In this document: piece by piece, positions 9,985-20,136 of the stretch
How positions within the stretch are numbered: the stretch's first letter is position 1
Layout: every line of letters starts with the position of its first letter
Origin: Zygnema cylindricum
Lineage: Eukaryota; Streptophyta; Zygnematophyceae; Zygnematales; Zygnemataceae
Direction: 5' to 3'
Assembly: GCA_037447655.1 (NCBI GenBank)
Contig: JBBHKE010001030.1
Coordinates: 1 to 49,309, forward strand
DNA: 49,309 nucleotides
Made by a program: the position numbers and the translations under genes
Notes under the pieces: model-generated
Database searches by the model: none
What the model saw: only the letters and a program-made list of their open reading frames with translations
What the model was told of the DNA's origin: nothing

Positions 9985-11004
9985 TGTCGGAATTTATAAA
10001 TCTTTATTTCAGTTTGTAGGTGTGAAAAAAACTTAGGATATTTTTTCTAGTAATACTTACCTAAATTAGTGTTAGAGTAGCAAAAGGTACAGTAGAGTGT
10101 ATTATACTTTTGCAGGGACACGTGTTGGCGAAAGAACGTATGCAAGTTTTTCGGAGTAGCGCCGACAGTCAAGCATACGTGTCAAAAAGTTGACGATGCG
10201 ATTCACATGATCGGACGAACGGGATTTGTCCCGAGTATTCCAAAAACATATGATACAGATCGACGGTACCACCGTCAATCGAATCTGTTCCAACGGACAC
10301 GATTCACCTGGGACCACAAGCATGATTCACGAGGGACCACAAGCGTGATTCGCGTGGGACCACAAAGGACGAAGCACTCAGGTGCTTCGTACTACACGGC
10401 CACATTCGGCTGGACTTTAGCAGTCACCGCTGACTAAGCATTTGGAACGTTTTGTGTACGGTTAGAACGTTTTGTGTACGGTTCAATTTCTGTAAATATT
10501 TGAATAACATTAGTTTGTCGTTTAGTGTGATATAAAATAGTGTTTTATTAATCAGGTTTTTAGAAATTAGTAATTAGGGTTTTTGAGGTAGAGTGACGTA
10601 CGGGTAGGATGCTTTGTCGTTAGTCAGGATAATCATCATAGTAACGGTTATCCGAATTAGTGTAGATCAGTAGATACACACTGTGAGTATATAAATTAGG
10701 ACTTAGCCAATTTTGTAGTATCCAGTTTTGGGAGAATGATTTTCTAAGGGCAGTTTTTTGGAAACTTCAAGACATCATATCTTATGGTTTACTGGGTCAT
10801 TAGGGCAAAAATTTTGGGAATTGTCAGTTTATTATATTGTGTATCAATTTAACAAATTTGAAACATATTGAGGATCTGAGTCATATTTTGTGTCAGTTCA
10901 AATTTGGCTGTTGAGTAGGTACTTTGATAGTTTCTGTTGTTTTTCATGTCTACTTCTACTACTACTGCTGGTTCTCCGCCTGCAACGGTGGTTGTAGAAC
11001 AACA
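9985..11004 (+). repeat. 3' LTR of Copia-1
   Basis: Nearly identical to 5534-6552, with scattered substitutions and one or two single-base indels. It includes the TATA box and the first 19 to 20 codons of gag, and ends ACAACA before GAATG. The sequence from 11005 is A-family MITE DNA, so the element ends here. Confidence 0.88.
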
Positions 11005-11068
11005 GAATGTACACATTGTGTCACTTCGTATTAAAACTACTCAATATTTTGTACAGACGTACAACATA
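11005..11068 (+). mobile_element. A-family MITE segment between two Copia insertions
   Basis: The 64 bases contain ATTGTGTCACTTCGTATTAA and ATTTTGTACAGACGTACA, matching the A internal block at about 17640-17690 and 30930-30985. The A sequence resumes at 17421 beyond Copia-2. The last five bases, ACATA, are the Copia-2 target duplication. Confidence 0.75.
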
Positions 11069-12038
11069 TGTAATTCTGTGACCTCCATTGGTACACAGAA
11101 TGTCTAGCTTATGTGAAGCCTCTTGAATAGTATATGCACTTTTGAATTTGACAATGAATTAGTCCCACCCTTGGACGCAAAAACTCTAACGGATTACACC
11201 CTTGTGTAGCCTGGACTCCCCTGAGTCGCGTGCAAAAAGAATCCTTGAAATTGCTCCCCTGAGCATAAAGATATGGTTGACCAAAGTTGGCCCATAAATA
11301 CAAGTGCACTATGGGAGAAAGGCTGGAAAACCAAAAAATATTCTAAGTCCTAAGCTACCTCTCTAAGCCTACTACTAAGGTACTTCGACCAATCATAAGA
11401 CTGTAAAGTACAAGAAGGTACATGTACCGATGTACTTCTTGTAAGACCATAGACGGCATGGCCGTGCCGCTGACGCGTATCAGTTGCAGGGCCGTAGTTG
11501 CTCCTCCCGTGATATCCGCTGTCTAACCATATGTTGCCACGTGTTATCTACCTACATCTGGTCCGCAAACCGCCAAATGGCTATTCCAGCATTCCGGCTC
11601 CACTGTGAGCCGTTCGATCAGTTCTGGACATTTGATTTCGTCCGTCGAAATTAAATGTTAATTCGTATATTTTGTGCAGTCCCGATTTCGTGCGGACCGG
11701 TATGTTTCCATGTATAAATCGTCCGTAATTAGTTAAATGAAATGTTCGGCGCGGCATAGCTTTAAATAAATATCGCGCCATATACGTGTATCGATTTCTT
11801 CAAGACCTACGGGATAAGGCGGATGTCTAGTTCGTACGGCGGACATCCGGAGGTCACTGGATCAAGTTCCACAAGTGGCATACTATATTTTGCAGAAAAG
11901 TCTGTACTTAATTATCTATCTGTCTCCTTTAGCTGCAACAGACAGCCATGGCTGCCTACAGGTCTTCAAGGACTACGACAAGTATGAGGGCTGCAGTAAG
12001 TCCACAAGAAAGACTAAAAAATACCTCTCCTTTCAACA
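11069..12038 (-). repeat. 3' LTR of Copia-2
   Basis: The partner of 16445-17415, clearly diverged. It keeps TG...CA ends and the ATGGAG at 11088, 20 bases from its end. Identity with the internal gag sequence stops exactly at 11069. Confidence 0.88.
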
Positions 12039-12050
12039 CTCCCCTTGTTT
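12039..12050 (-). promoter_or_regulatory. Polypurine tract of Copia-2
   Basis: The minus strand reads AAACAAGGGGAG just before the 3' LTR start TGTTGAAAGG. It shares GGGGAG with the Copia-1 tract. Confidence 0.65.
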
Positions 12051-12112
12051 TCTAGTCTATCTTTTGCTTGATTCCACACTTCTCCCTACAGAATATCAGT
12101 TTAGGAGAAAGG

Positions 12113-13477
12113 ACCGGTTAAATCATCATATCTGCTACCATCTCGCCATCTGGTCTATATTCCAAACTAATGATTTTATTTTGAACTTTCTCCCTAAAAA
12201 AGCTCAAACGAATATCCATGTGTTTTGCTTTAAAATGATGTTTAGGGTTCGCTGCAATTGCAATCGCAGCTTGATTGTCACAAATATCTTTTGTACTCCA
12301 TTCTTCATGTATCCCAATTCTTGAAGCAAAGATTTCACCCACATTAACTCTTTCACAGCCGAAGAAGAGGCCATACACTCAGCCTCCCTGGTGGACTGAG
12401 CAATGACCTTTTGTTGCTTACTGCTCCAACAGCAAGCTCCATTCCCAAAATACAACACATACCCTGAAGTACACCTCCTCATCAGAGCATCCCCATAAAT
12501 GGCATCACTCCAAGTAGTGATGTCAATGTTATCCCCTCCCAGATGCAACCACAAATCTCTAGTTCCCACCAAATACCGCATGACCCTTTTGGCCGTTTCC
12601 CAATCTTTCTTCCTAGGATCATTCAGACTCCTACTTAATACTCCCACAGCTGCAGCTATATCAGGACGAGTACAGTTTATAAAGTAGATCAAACTACCGA
12701 CAACCTGCCTGTACGGAATATTTTGCATGATCTTGCTTTCCTCAGGTCCTAGCTCATCATCCAAAATCAAGACTCCCTCTTCTGAGCTCCCCTCATTTCC
12801 CTTCTTTAAGTCCATTGGAGTTGTACAACTACTTGCCTTTTCCATTTGAAATTTTTCAAGCATATTCCCAATTGCTTCCTTTTGAGTTAGTCTAATTGTC
12901 TTCTTTTCTCTATCCCTCTCCATTTGAATTCCCAATATGTACTTTGCCTCCCCAAATCTTTCATTTCAAATCTACTCTTTAGATCCTTTTTCAATCTATT
13001 AATTTTCACCATTGATTTACTTAACACTAGCAAATCATCAACATATATGGCAATAAAAATCTTACCTTCCTCATCCTCAAATAAGTAGATCGAATGATCC
13101 GAACTGATCCGGATATATCTCAAATTCGTCAAGAACTCGTCCAACTTTTTGTTCTATTGGCGAGGAGCTTGCTTTAGTCCATAAAGGGACTTCATCAATC
13201 TACACACCTTGCTTTATTCTCCTTTCTCCACAAATCCTTGCGGTTGTCTCATGAAAATCTCTTCTTTCAATTCCCCGTGTAAGAAAGTCGTTTTGATGTC
13301 CATCTGGTGCACTTCCATGTCTTCCGCTGCCGCGAGACAAAGTAAAATCCGGACGGAGGGGAATCAAACAACCAGAGCAAAGGTCTTCTCATAATCGATT
13401 CCCTCCTTCTGTGTGAACCCTTTTGCCACTAATATGGCCTTGTATCGCTCGATAGTGTTATCAGGATTGAGCTTCAA
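12113..13477 (-). pseudogene. Copia-2 reverse transcriptase and RNase H
   Basis: Decayed coding with several stops: [48 protein letters not shown], then 12887-13144 with FIAIYVDDLLVLSKSM. A shift near 12930 leads into 12204-12935 with GSLIYFINCTRPDIAAAVG, TTWSDAIYGD and AQSTREAECMA. A further shift leads into 12118-12378 with DNQAAIAIAANPKHHFKAKH and the RNase H end VADMM. The order and motifs are those of Copia pol. Confidence 0.9.
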
Positions 13478-14343
13478 CTAAAATACCCACTTGCATCCTA
13501 TTGGCTTTCTATCCGGAGGACAATCCACCAACTCCCAAGTGTTTGCTTTCATAATGGAAGCCATCTCATCATTAATAGCTGTCACCCATCTACCACCTTC
13601 CGGACTATTAACCGCATCCGAGTAAGTCTGAGGTTCACTCAAATGTGACAGCTTAGTTACCTTGTTGTTCACTTGTCTCTCTTGAAGTCTCTTGCTGCTT
13701 CTCCTTCCTCCTTCAAACTCCGATGCTGGAATGGAGGGTACTCTTGGGTATCTTCGAACAACTTCACCTTCTCCCCTATCCGTGGAGTCCATCTCCGGAC
13801 GTTCATCGTCCATTTCCAGTCTTTTTTCGTTTTCTTCCTCGGTTTGAACCGGATGTTGTGACTCCAAGAGAGGATCACTCTCGGTTAGTTTTTCCTCTTC
13901 CTTTGCAAAGTCAGGCTGAACCGGAGTTCGGTTAGTAGAATCTGAATCTAACTCACTTTCGGATTCAATTCTAATTCTGACCGGTTTAGTGTACTTAAAG
14001 GGATCTATGGATTTTCCTTCATCCATAACTACCAAGTGTTTAACTAGAATTTTGTCTCTCTTCCGAGATCATAAACTCTATACCCTTTTACGTTCTTATC
14101 ATACCCAAGTAAGTATCCCGGTTTTCCTCTAGCATCTAACTTCCAATCAGATTTTTTTGTGTTTAAACTAAACACTTGACTTCTAAACACCTTTAAGTGT
14201 GATATGTTAGGTTTTCTTCCGGTCCATCTTTCATAGGGTGTTTGACCTTTTATAGCTGAGGTAAGGACTCTATTTTTGAGATTGTTAACACAACTCATAG
14301 CTTCTGCCCAAAAGCTTTTCCTTATCTTTTTATCTGTCAACAT
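13478..14343 (-). pseudogene. Copia-2 integrase C-terminal and linker region
   Basis: Two open pieces. 14044-14343 gives SFWAEAMSCVNNLKNRV, TPYERWTGRKPNISHLKVF and GYLLGYDKNVKGYRVYD, the standard post-core region of Copia integrase. 13478-14035 gives an acidic, low-complexity linker followed by SDAVNSPEGGRWVTAINDEM and TWELVDCPPDRKPIGCKWVF, which opens the reverse transcriptase. A stop at the KWVF junction mirrors the TAG of Copia-1 near the same motif. Confidence 0.87.
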
Positions 14344-15509
14344 GCTACGGCACTATCACTTAATGTCCGATTTAGTCTCTCGGCTACACCATTTTTTTCT
14401 GGGTTCTTTGGGACAGTCTTTTGGTGTTGAACCCCTTCCTCTTTCAAGTAATCCTCAAATTCATTAAAAGTGAATTCTCCCCGATTATCACTTCTCACTC
14501 TCTTTATAGGTGTCTCATGAAGCGTTTCACTCCATGATTTATATTCTTTAAAGTAAGCCAAAGCCTCAGATTTGTTTTTCAAGAAATATACTATAAAGTA
14601 TCTAGACCAATCATCAGTGATAGTAAGCATAAATCTTTTCCCTCCAACTGATGGCACTTTAGCCGATCCCCATATGTCAGTGTGAACCAAATCTAAAACC
14701 ATTTCACCCTTATATGTTGCGGTTTTAAAAAAAGGCAATCTGTGGGCCTTTCCATGAGCACACCCTCTACAATCATCCAATGTCACATTATCTCCAAAAT
14801 GTATGCCCTCAACTACACCCGTTTTCTTCATTTCCTTCAATCTATCTAGATGCACATGTCCCAATATTTTATGCCACATCATCAAATCGCTTACACCAGC
14901 ATAGTAAACTCCCGTCTTTCCATTACTCAAATTCAGCCTAAACATTCTTTGGCTACCTTTTTCAGCTGTGAAGTACACTTCATTCTCATAGCTAGCAACG
15001 AAGACTCCTTTCTTAGTACTAGTCTCAAAACCCTTATCATCTAAGACCGACGTAGAGATAAGATTTATGTTCAGCTCCGAAATAAAACGAACATCAAAGA
15101 AAGTGACTATAGATGTCTTTCCGTCAACTATGACCCTCAGATCTACTGATCCCACTGAATTAGTGGTCACTATTATCCCATCAACATACTCTATCTCTAC
15201 AGTAGGGATCTTTCTCATTTTGGTAAACAATGGTTTTTCTCTACACATATGCATAGAGGCTCCTGAATCAACGATCCATCCTTCTTCAGGAGCTTCTTTC
15301 ACTCCACCGAAAGCACACTTTTGCCTCCTTGGAATCTCCGGCTCAACTTTCACCTCCAACTCCTCATCGAGGAGAAGTTCCCCATCGTCATCATCGGTAT
15401 CCTCTCCCAAGACTTGTGTCGCAACGAACGCCTTCTTTTTCTTTCCGGCCGGTTTTCCCATCGATTCCTCCTTCAATCTCAACTCCGTCAACTTATTGCA
15501 CTCTGCCAT
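14337..15509 (-). pseudogene. Copia-2 protease and integrase (390-codon open stretch)
   Basis: The open stretch runs from the end of the zinc knuckle through an acidic linker (TDDDDGELLLDEEL), the protease site DSGASMHM, a GAG-pre-integrase part with the HHCC zinc finger (HKILGH then CRGCAHGKAHRLPF), and the integrase core. The catalytic DDE residues are visible in HTDIWG, VRSDNRGEF and KNGVAERLNRT. It ends at a stop after DSAVAC, where intact elements continue into MLTDKK. Integrase would insert the cDNA. This is the best-preserved catalytic region of either element. Confidence 0.9.
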
Positions 15510-15514
15510 GTAGT

Positions 15515-16464
15515 GTCCCGACTTCTTACAAAAATGGCAAAGCCCCTTTGGAGCCCTTGGTCCAGATCCGTCATGGTTTCCTCTTCCTCCTCCACCAAAG
15601 TTACCATAAGGTTTCTTGGAATCATTATCCCCCCAGTTAGTACTTATCCCCCGAGTTAGTACCAGGAGTCAATGCCTGAATACTCTTTCCTTCTCTCTGA
15701 ATCTCAATTGTGTTTTCCCGAAACAAAGTCATTCCCACAACGGAGTTCCACATCCATCGATTATTTGGCAAGTCCCGAACACTGTTAACAATGTTTTCAT
15801 AATCATCTGGGAGCTTTATCAACAAAGTATTCACCTTCTCTTTCTCGATCTCCCTTTTCCCTGCACTCTCCAACGCCATTAAAAACCCGGCCAAGTCATT
15901 ACAAATATCTAACATTTTTCCCCCTTTGTATACATATGCTTGTACCTTCTGATCTGCCAGCTTCTGCTGCTGAATCGTACCACTCTTTTAAATGTTGACA
16001 AGAGCCTCCCACAACTCGTTCGCCTTGTCAACATGAAGATGAGATGTAGCCACTGCTTGGGTGAGACGCCCGATAATAAAATGAGTCACCACGGTATTGT
16101 TGAAATCCCAGATTTCACTATCATTAGCCTCGGTTTTCTAAACATCTGCTATCGGAACCGATCCAATACGCATCGGTGTGAGTTTCTCCTTTCCATTATC
16201 TTTCCCTGTGTCCGACACGATGATTTCTCCAACATCTTCTATAACCTCTATCCCCGCAGATCCCCTTGTGAACGGAGATCCTCCTAACCCTGGTGGAACT
16301 CCCAACTTTGCGGATGGCCGACGCACACGACCACTCACAATGCCCCAAAGCCTTTTTTCAAACAATGCACCCCTCATCATAGTTTCACAATAAATGAACC
16401 CTGCTCCATTAAAAATGGGCACCTTAGAGGGTGGGCCCATAACCTGTAATTTTGTGACCTCCAT
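15515..16464 (-). pseudogene. Copia-2 gag
   Basis: ATG 16464 is inside the LTR. The frame crosses the primer binding site and gives VPIFNGAGF, the same motif as Copia-1 gag (IPIFNGQKY). It is broken at about 16138 and again near 15980 and 15637. Remnants between these include ELWEAL and the ORF at 15637-15915 (LPDDYENIVNSVRDL). The zinc knuckle CHFCKKSGHYMAEC (CX2CX4HX4C) lies at about 15495-15536. Several premature stops make it non-functional. Confidence 0.82.
16430..16444 (-). promoter_or_regulatory. Copia-2 primer binding site, exact 15-base match to initiator tRNA-Met anticodon arm
   Basis: The minus strand reads GGTTATGGGCCCACC immediately after the LTR. The plus strand therefore reads GGTGGGCCCATAACC, the sequence around the CAU anticodon of plant initiator tRNA-Met as I know it. 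Priming by the 5' half of this tRNA is established for Drosophila copia. The site lies within gag codons 7-12. Confidence 0.85.
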
Positions 16465-17415
16465 TTGTACACAGAATGTCCAGCTTATGTGAAGCCTCTA
16501 GGATCGTATATGCACTTTTGACTTTGACAATGAATAATTCTCACCATAGGACGCAAAACCTCTTACCGACTACACTCTTGTGTAGCCTGGACTCCCCTGA
16601 GTCCGGTGCAAAAAGAATCACTGAAATTGCTCTCCTTTGCATAAAGTTATGGCTGACCAAAGTTGGTCCATAAATGCAATTGCACTATGGGAGAGAGGCT
16701 GGAAAACCAAAAAATATTCTAAGTCCTAAGCTACCTCTTTAAGCCTACTACTAAGGTACTTCGACCAATCATAAGACTGTAAAGTACAAGAAGGTACATG
16801 TACCGATGTACTTCTTGTAAGACCATAGTACGGCATGGCCGTGGCGCTGACGCGTATCAGTTGTAGGGCCGTAGTTGCTCCTCCCGTGATATCCGTTGTC
16901 CAACTATATGTTGCCACGTGTCATCCACCGACATTCGGTCCGCAAACTGTCAAATGGCTATTCCGGCATTCCGGCTCCACTGTGAGCCGTTCGATCAGTT
17001 CTGGACATTTGATTTCTTCCGTCGAAATTAAATGTTAATTCGTATATTTCGTGCGGTCCCGATTTCGTGCGGACCGGTATGTTTCCATGCATAGATCGTC
17101 CGTAATTAGTTAAATGAAATGTTCGGCGCGGCATAGCTTTAAATAAATATCGCGCCATATACATGTATCAATTTCTTCAAGACCTACGGGATAAGGCGGA
17201 TTTCTAGTTCGTACAGCGGACATTCAGAGGTCACTGGATCAAGTCTCACAAGTGGCATACTATATTTTGCATAAAAGTTTGTACTTAATGATCGACCTGT
17301 CTCCTTTAGCTGCAACAGACAGCCATGGCTGCCTACAGGTCCTCTGTGACTACGACAAGTATGAGGGCTGCAGTAAGTCCACAAGAAAGACTACAAAATA
17401 CCTATTTTTTTAACA
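16445..17415 (-). repeat. 5' LTR of Copia-2
   Basis: Read on the minus strand it starts TGTTAAAAAAATAGG and ends AAAATTACA. The gag ATG is at 16464, exactly 20 bases before the LTR end. A similar ATGGAG is found 20 bases from the edge in the 3' copy (11088) and in the two third-family LTRs (17784, 23240). Confidence 0.88.
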
Positions 17416-17420
17416 ACATA

Positions 17421-17764
17421 AGTGACAAGTAGCGGCGTCAACATAGGAAATTGAGTGCGTCGCCACGTAAAAGCGTACTCAGATTTGATTCCAAGTCATA
17501 AAGACGAAGGAAAATCACAAATACATGTTCGCACGTGTTTACTTGTCGAATATGTGAACACATGCTATAGGTTTTTTTTAATTAGCGACTATCGCTCCAA
17601 TCTCCACTTTTATAAATATTGAAATAGGGTAGTGTAAAAAATAAAACTGTTTGTACAAAAATTGCTCATTATTTTGTACAGACGTACAGAATAAACGTCA
17701 TATATAGGCGTCGACACAGGAAATTGAGTATATCGCCACAAAAAGCGCACTCCGATTTGAATCC
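17421..17764 (+). mobile_element. A-family MITE DNA, host of Copia-2 and of the solo LTR
   Basis: Carries the A internal blocks GCGTCAACATAGGAAATTGA, GCGTACTCAGATTTGATTCC and TGTGAACACATGC. A second partial copy starts about 17640 and is cut at 17764 by the solo LTR, with AATCC as target duplication. Confidence 0.7.
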
Positions 17765-18908
17765 TGAAAATCTATGGGCTCCATTGCCGCACAGAATTCG
17801 CAGATCAAAAGAAGTTAATCTAGATAGTGCCGACTCGAAGTTTATATAAACCCAAATGATTGACCCCATGACAATCATAACCCATGATACATTTTGTGTG
17901 CTGAATTCCACCATAGAATGCAAAGTTAGAATATGATATTTGGACACATTCACCCACTTTGACTTTCCTTTAGAAATGCAGCCACCCTCGCAAGCAATAA
18001 CCCTGACCAACTACACCCTTGTGTAGCCTGAACTTCCTTGAGTCGGGAGCAAAAAGAATCACTGAAAATGGTCAAGTAAATTGATAGTTATGGCTGGCCA
18101 AAGTTTGCCATTTATACAAGATGCCCTCTGGGAGAGGCGGCTACCTACCATAAATATTCTAAGTCATATCTCTCTCTATTACTCTATCTACCGACGTACG
18201 CTACCAATCACTTTACTGTGTCGTACATAAAAGTACAAGTGCCGATGTACTTTTTGTACGATCATCGTACGATATGGCCGAAATGTCGACACGTGTCATA
18301 TCCGGATTTGTTCCCGTAATCTCCGAAGTCGCCGCAATCCAATGTTGACGTGGCGATGACCGTAAAACGCCAAAAGTACATATTCCGCTATCGCGGCGCC
18401 TATCGTGGCCGTCCGATCAAATCCGACTATATTTCTAACCGTTGAAAATAGACGCGCGGTATTTGTTTCGCGGTCGAAACAAATGCGAGGTATCCGTTTC
18501 ATACAATACATAAAACATTACTCTGTACTATCTACAACTATATCTATGCACTACGTTTATAATCCCCGTTAAATGAACTAGTCTACGTGTAACCATTTAA
18601 ATACTTATCAAACCTCATGTGTGATAGTACTAGCCCTAAACTAAACGGACAAAGCTACCAGCTATTGGAATGTTGTCGGACGGCATGTACCAGGATCAAA
18701 TACTAGGTCCGTCAATATCCATTTTAGTAAACCTACCATTTATCTACACCTGTCTATCTAGAGAGCTTAGGCAGCCATGGCTCTAGCTCCCTTTCCAGCC
18801 TTCAGTGACTACAACAAGTGTGAGGGCTTAGAGAAGGGAGTCAAAGGCAGACTACCTCTGCCTTTTTTCTATCCTAATAAAGACCTAGAAAATTCTCAAA
18901 TATCAACA
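17765..18908 (-). mobile_element. Solo LTR of a third Copia-related family
   Basis: 1144 bp starting TGAAAATCTATGGGCTCCAT and ending AATATCAACA, with an exact 5-bp target duplication AATCC (17760-17764, 18909-18913). It resembles the Copia-2 LTR in layout and local sequence (CTTGTGTAGCCTG, GACTAC.ACAAGT.TGAGGGC), so it is a related minus-oriented LTR left after LTR-LTR recombination. On the minus strand it ends with ATGGAGCCCATAGATTTTCA, so this family also has an ATG 20 bases from the edge. Confidence 0.88.
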
Positions 18909-18913
18909 AATCC

Positions 18914-19088
18914 CAATCATAAAAATGAGGGAGAATCACGAGAACCTGTTCTCACATGTTCAAACGCCTATCGCGACTACATCCAAATTAGTGTTAGGTG
19001 TGTATAAACTAGCGTTAGTTTTCGACTTTTTGTTGGCGTTAGGCTTTTTACCTAAAATATAGTTTAACTTTAATAACGATTCACGGTG
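18914..19088 (+). mobile_element. Right part of the A-family MITE split by the solo LTR
   Basis: Continues the A block (GAGAACCTGTTCTCACATGT) and ends at the A terminus CGATTCACGGTG followed by TA (19089-19090). Confidence 0.7.
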
Positions 19089-19224
19089 TACGTTCAATCC
19101 TTTATTTGAATATTTTTGTACATTATTGTCGTACATTTTGTCTTGCCGGAAAGTATACGCATTTTACGAAAGGTTCAAAATCTATCAAAAAACAAAATTT
19201 CGTAAAAATGTCAAAATCATACGA

Positions 19225-19440
19225 ATCAGACATCTATGATAGATGTCCTATGCACATAAAAGGAACGGAGTAAACTAACGAATTCTACGTAGAGTGCACA
19301 TAAAACAATTTCAAACTTTTAAAATTCGTACGTAAAATTCGTACTTTTTTGGACTTTCAAATTTCAAAAATTTTCAATATTCAATACCATAAAAAACTGA
19401 AAAGTGCAACGAACTAGCGGCTAGCGCCGGAATTTACACC
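19225..19440. repeat. Unclassified dispersed repeat
   Basis: Contains GACATCTATGATAGATGTCC, an imperfect palindrome, and GCACATAAAA. Related stretches occur at about 4645-4750, 20085-20100 and 31230-31330. I cannot place its ends. Confidence 0.4.
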
Positions 19441-19545
19441 ATCTCCAACGGCGACTTCCTTCTAAGGATGGAGTGGAGGACAGATGAAAATACGCGCGCG
19501 TAAATGACGCAAAACGGCTCAAGGAAGCCACCGTTGGAGATGCCA
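19441..19545. repeat. Short inverted-repeat element with CATCTCCAACGG ends
   Basis: ATCTCCAACGGCGACTTCCT at 19441 pairs with AAGGAAGCCACCGTTGGAGAT near 19525-19545, separated by about 60 bases. Ends of the type GCATCTCCAAC are common on plant MITEs, but no target duplication was identified. Confidence 0.5.
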
Positions 19546-19835
19546 TAAAATCCGCAGCTCACCGCTGGGATAAAAATACGGGTGCGAGACGCCACAAAAT
19601 CCGCGGCTCGCCGCTGAGATAAAAATACGAGTGCGAGACGCCATAAATTTCACTGCTCGCCGCTGAGATAAAAATACGCGTGCGAGACGCCATAAATTCC
19701 GTTGCTCGCCCCTGAGATAAAAGTACGCGTGCGAGACGCCATAAAATTTGTTGCTCGCCGCTCAAATAAAAATACGCGTGCGAGATGCCATAAATTGCGC
19801 TGCTCGTTGCTCATATAAAAATACGTGCGGGCAAA
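19545..19835 (+). repeat. 48-bp tandem repeat, about six copies
   Basis: Each unit reads roughly CTCGCCGCTGAGATAAAAAT followed by ACGCGTGCGAGACGCCATAAA, with substitutions between units. The open frames over it on the minus strand reflect that 48 is a multiple of 3. Confidence 0.9.
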
Positions 19836-20136
19836 TGAAGCAAAAATACAAAACTGAAAAGTGCAATGAACAAGCGACGAGCGGTGGAATATACGGCGTC
19901 TGCAACAACGGTTTCCTTCTGAAGACGGAGTGGAGGACACAAAAAATACACGCCCGCAAATGAAACAATTTTTTTTTTAGTGTCCGTACAATTTTCCGTA
20001 CAGTATGAGAAGTACCGAATTTACAAAAGCTACAAAACAAACGAATATTACGTATTTTTCGTAAAAAAAATCAAATCCGTACGAACAGGACATCTATGGT
20101 GTAACATTTTGGAGGAGCGGCCATCGTGTAGAGTTA

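Larger units (their letters stand above)
5534..11004 (+). mobile_element. Copia-1: LTR retrotransposon (Ty1/copia), inactivated
   Basis: A 5471-bp element with two LTRs of about 1020 bp (5534-6552, 9985-11004), both starting TGT(T/C)GGAATTTATAAAT and ending GAACAACA. The flanks GAATA (5529-5533) and GAATG (11005-11009) look like a 5-bp target duplication with one change. Domain order on + is gag with zinc knuckle, aspartic protease, start of integrase, then reverse transcriptase and RNase H, which is Copia order. It cannot be autonomous: the integrase core is missing, gag has a frameshift and pol has several stop codons. The gag ATG lies inside the LTR. Confidence 0.93.
11069..17415 (-). mobile_element. 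Copia-2: LTR retrotransposon (Ty1/copia) on the minus strand, inactivated
   Basis: A 6347-bp element. LTRs are 16445-17415 (5') and 11069-12038 (3'), 971 and 970 bp. An exact 5-bp target duplication ACATA flanks it (11064-11068, 17416-17420). It carries a complete Copia domain set on the minus strand: gag, zinc knuckle, protease, integrase, reverse transcriptase, RNase H. The frame is broken by many stops and shifts. The LTR copies differ more than those of Copia-1, suggesting an older insertion. It belongs to a different family from Copia-1. Confidence 0.93.

Noticed and set aside
9985-11004. A second, tandem Copia-1 copy truncated after the gag start
   Set aside because: The shared sequence ends exactly at a CA edge next to the primer binding site and is followed by a likely target duplication, so it is simply the 3' LTR.
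16430-16444. Match to initiator tRNA-Met as a tRNA gene
   Set aside because: Only the anticodon arm matches, with no acceptor, D or T arm; its place next to the LTR makes it a primer binding site.
19545-19835. CRISPR-like array
   Set aside because: Whole 48-base units repeat without unique spacers, in a eukaryotic transposon-rich setting.
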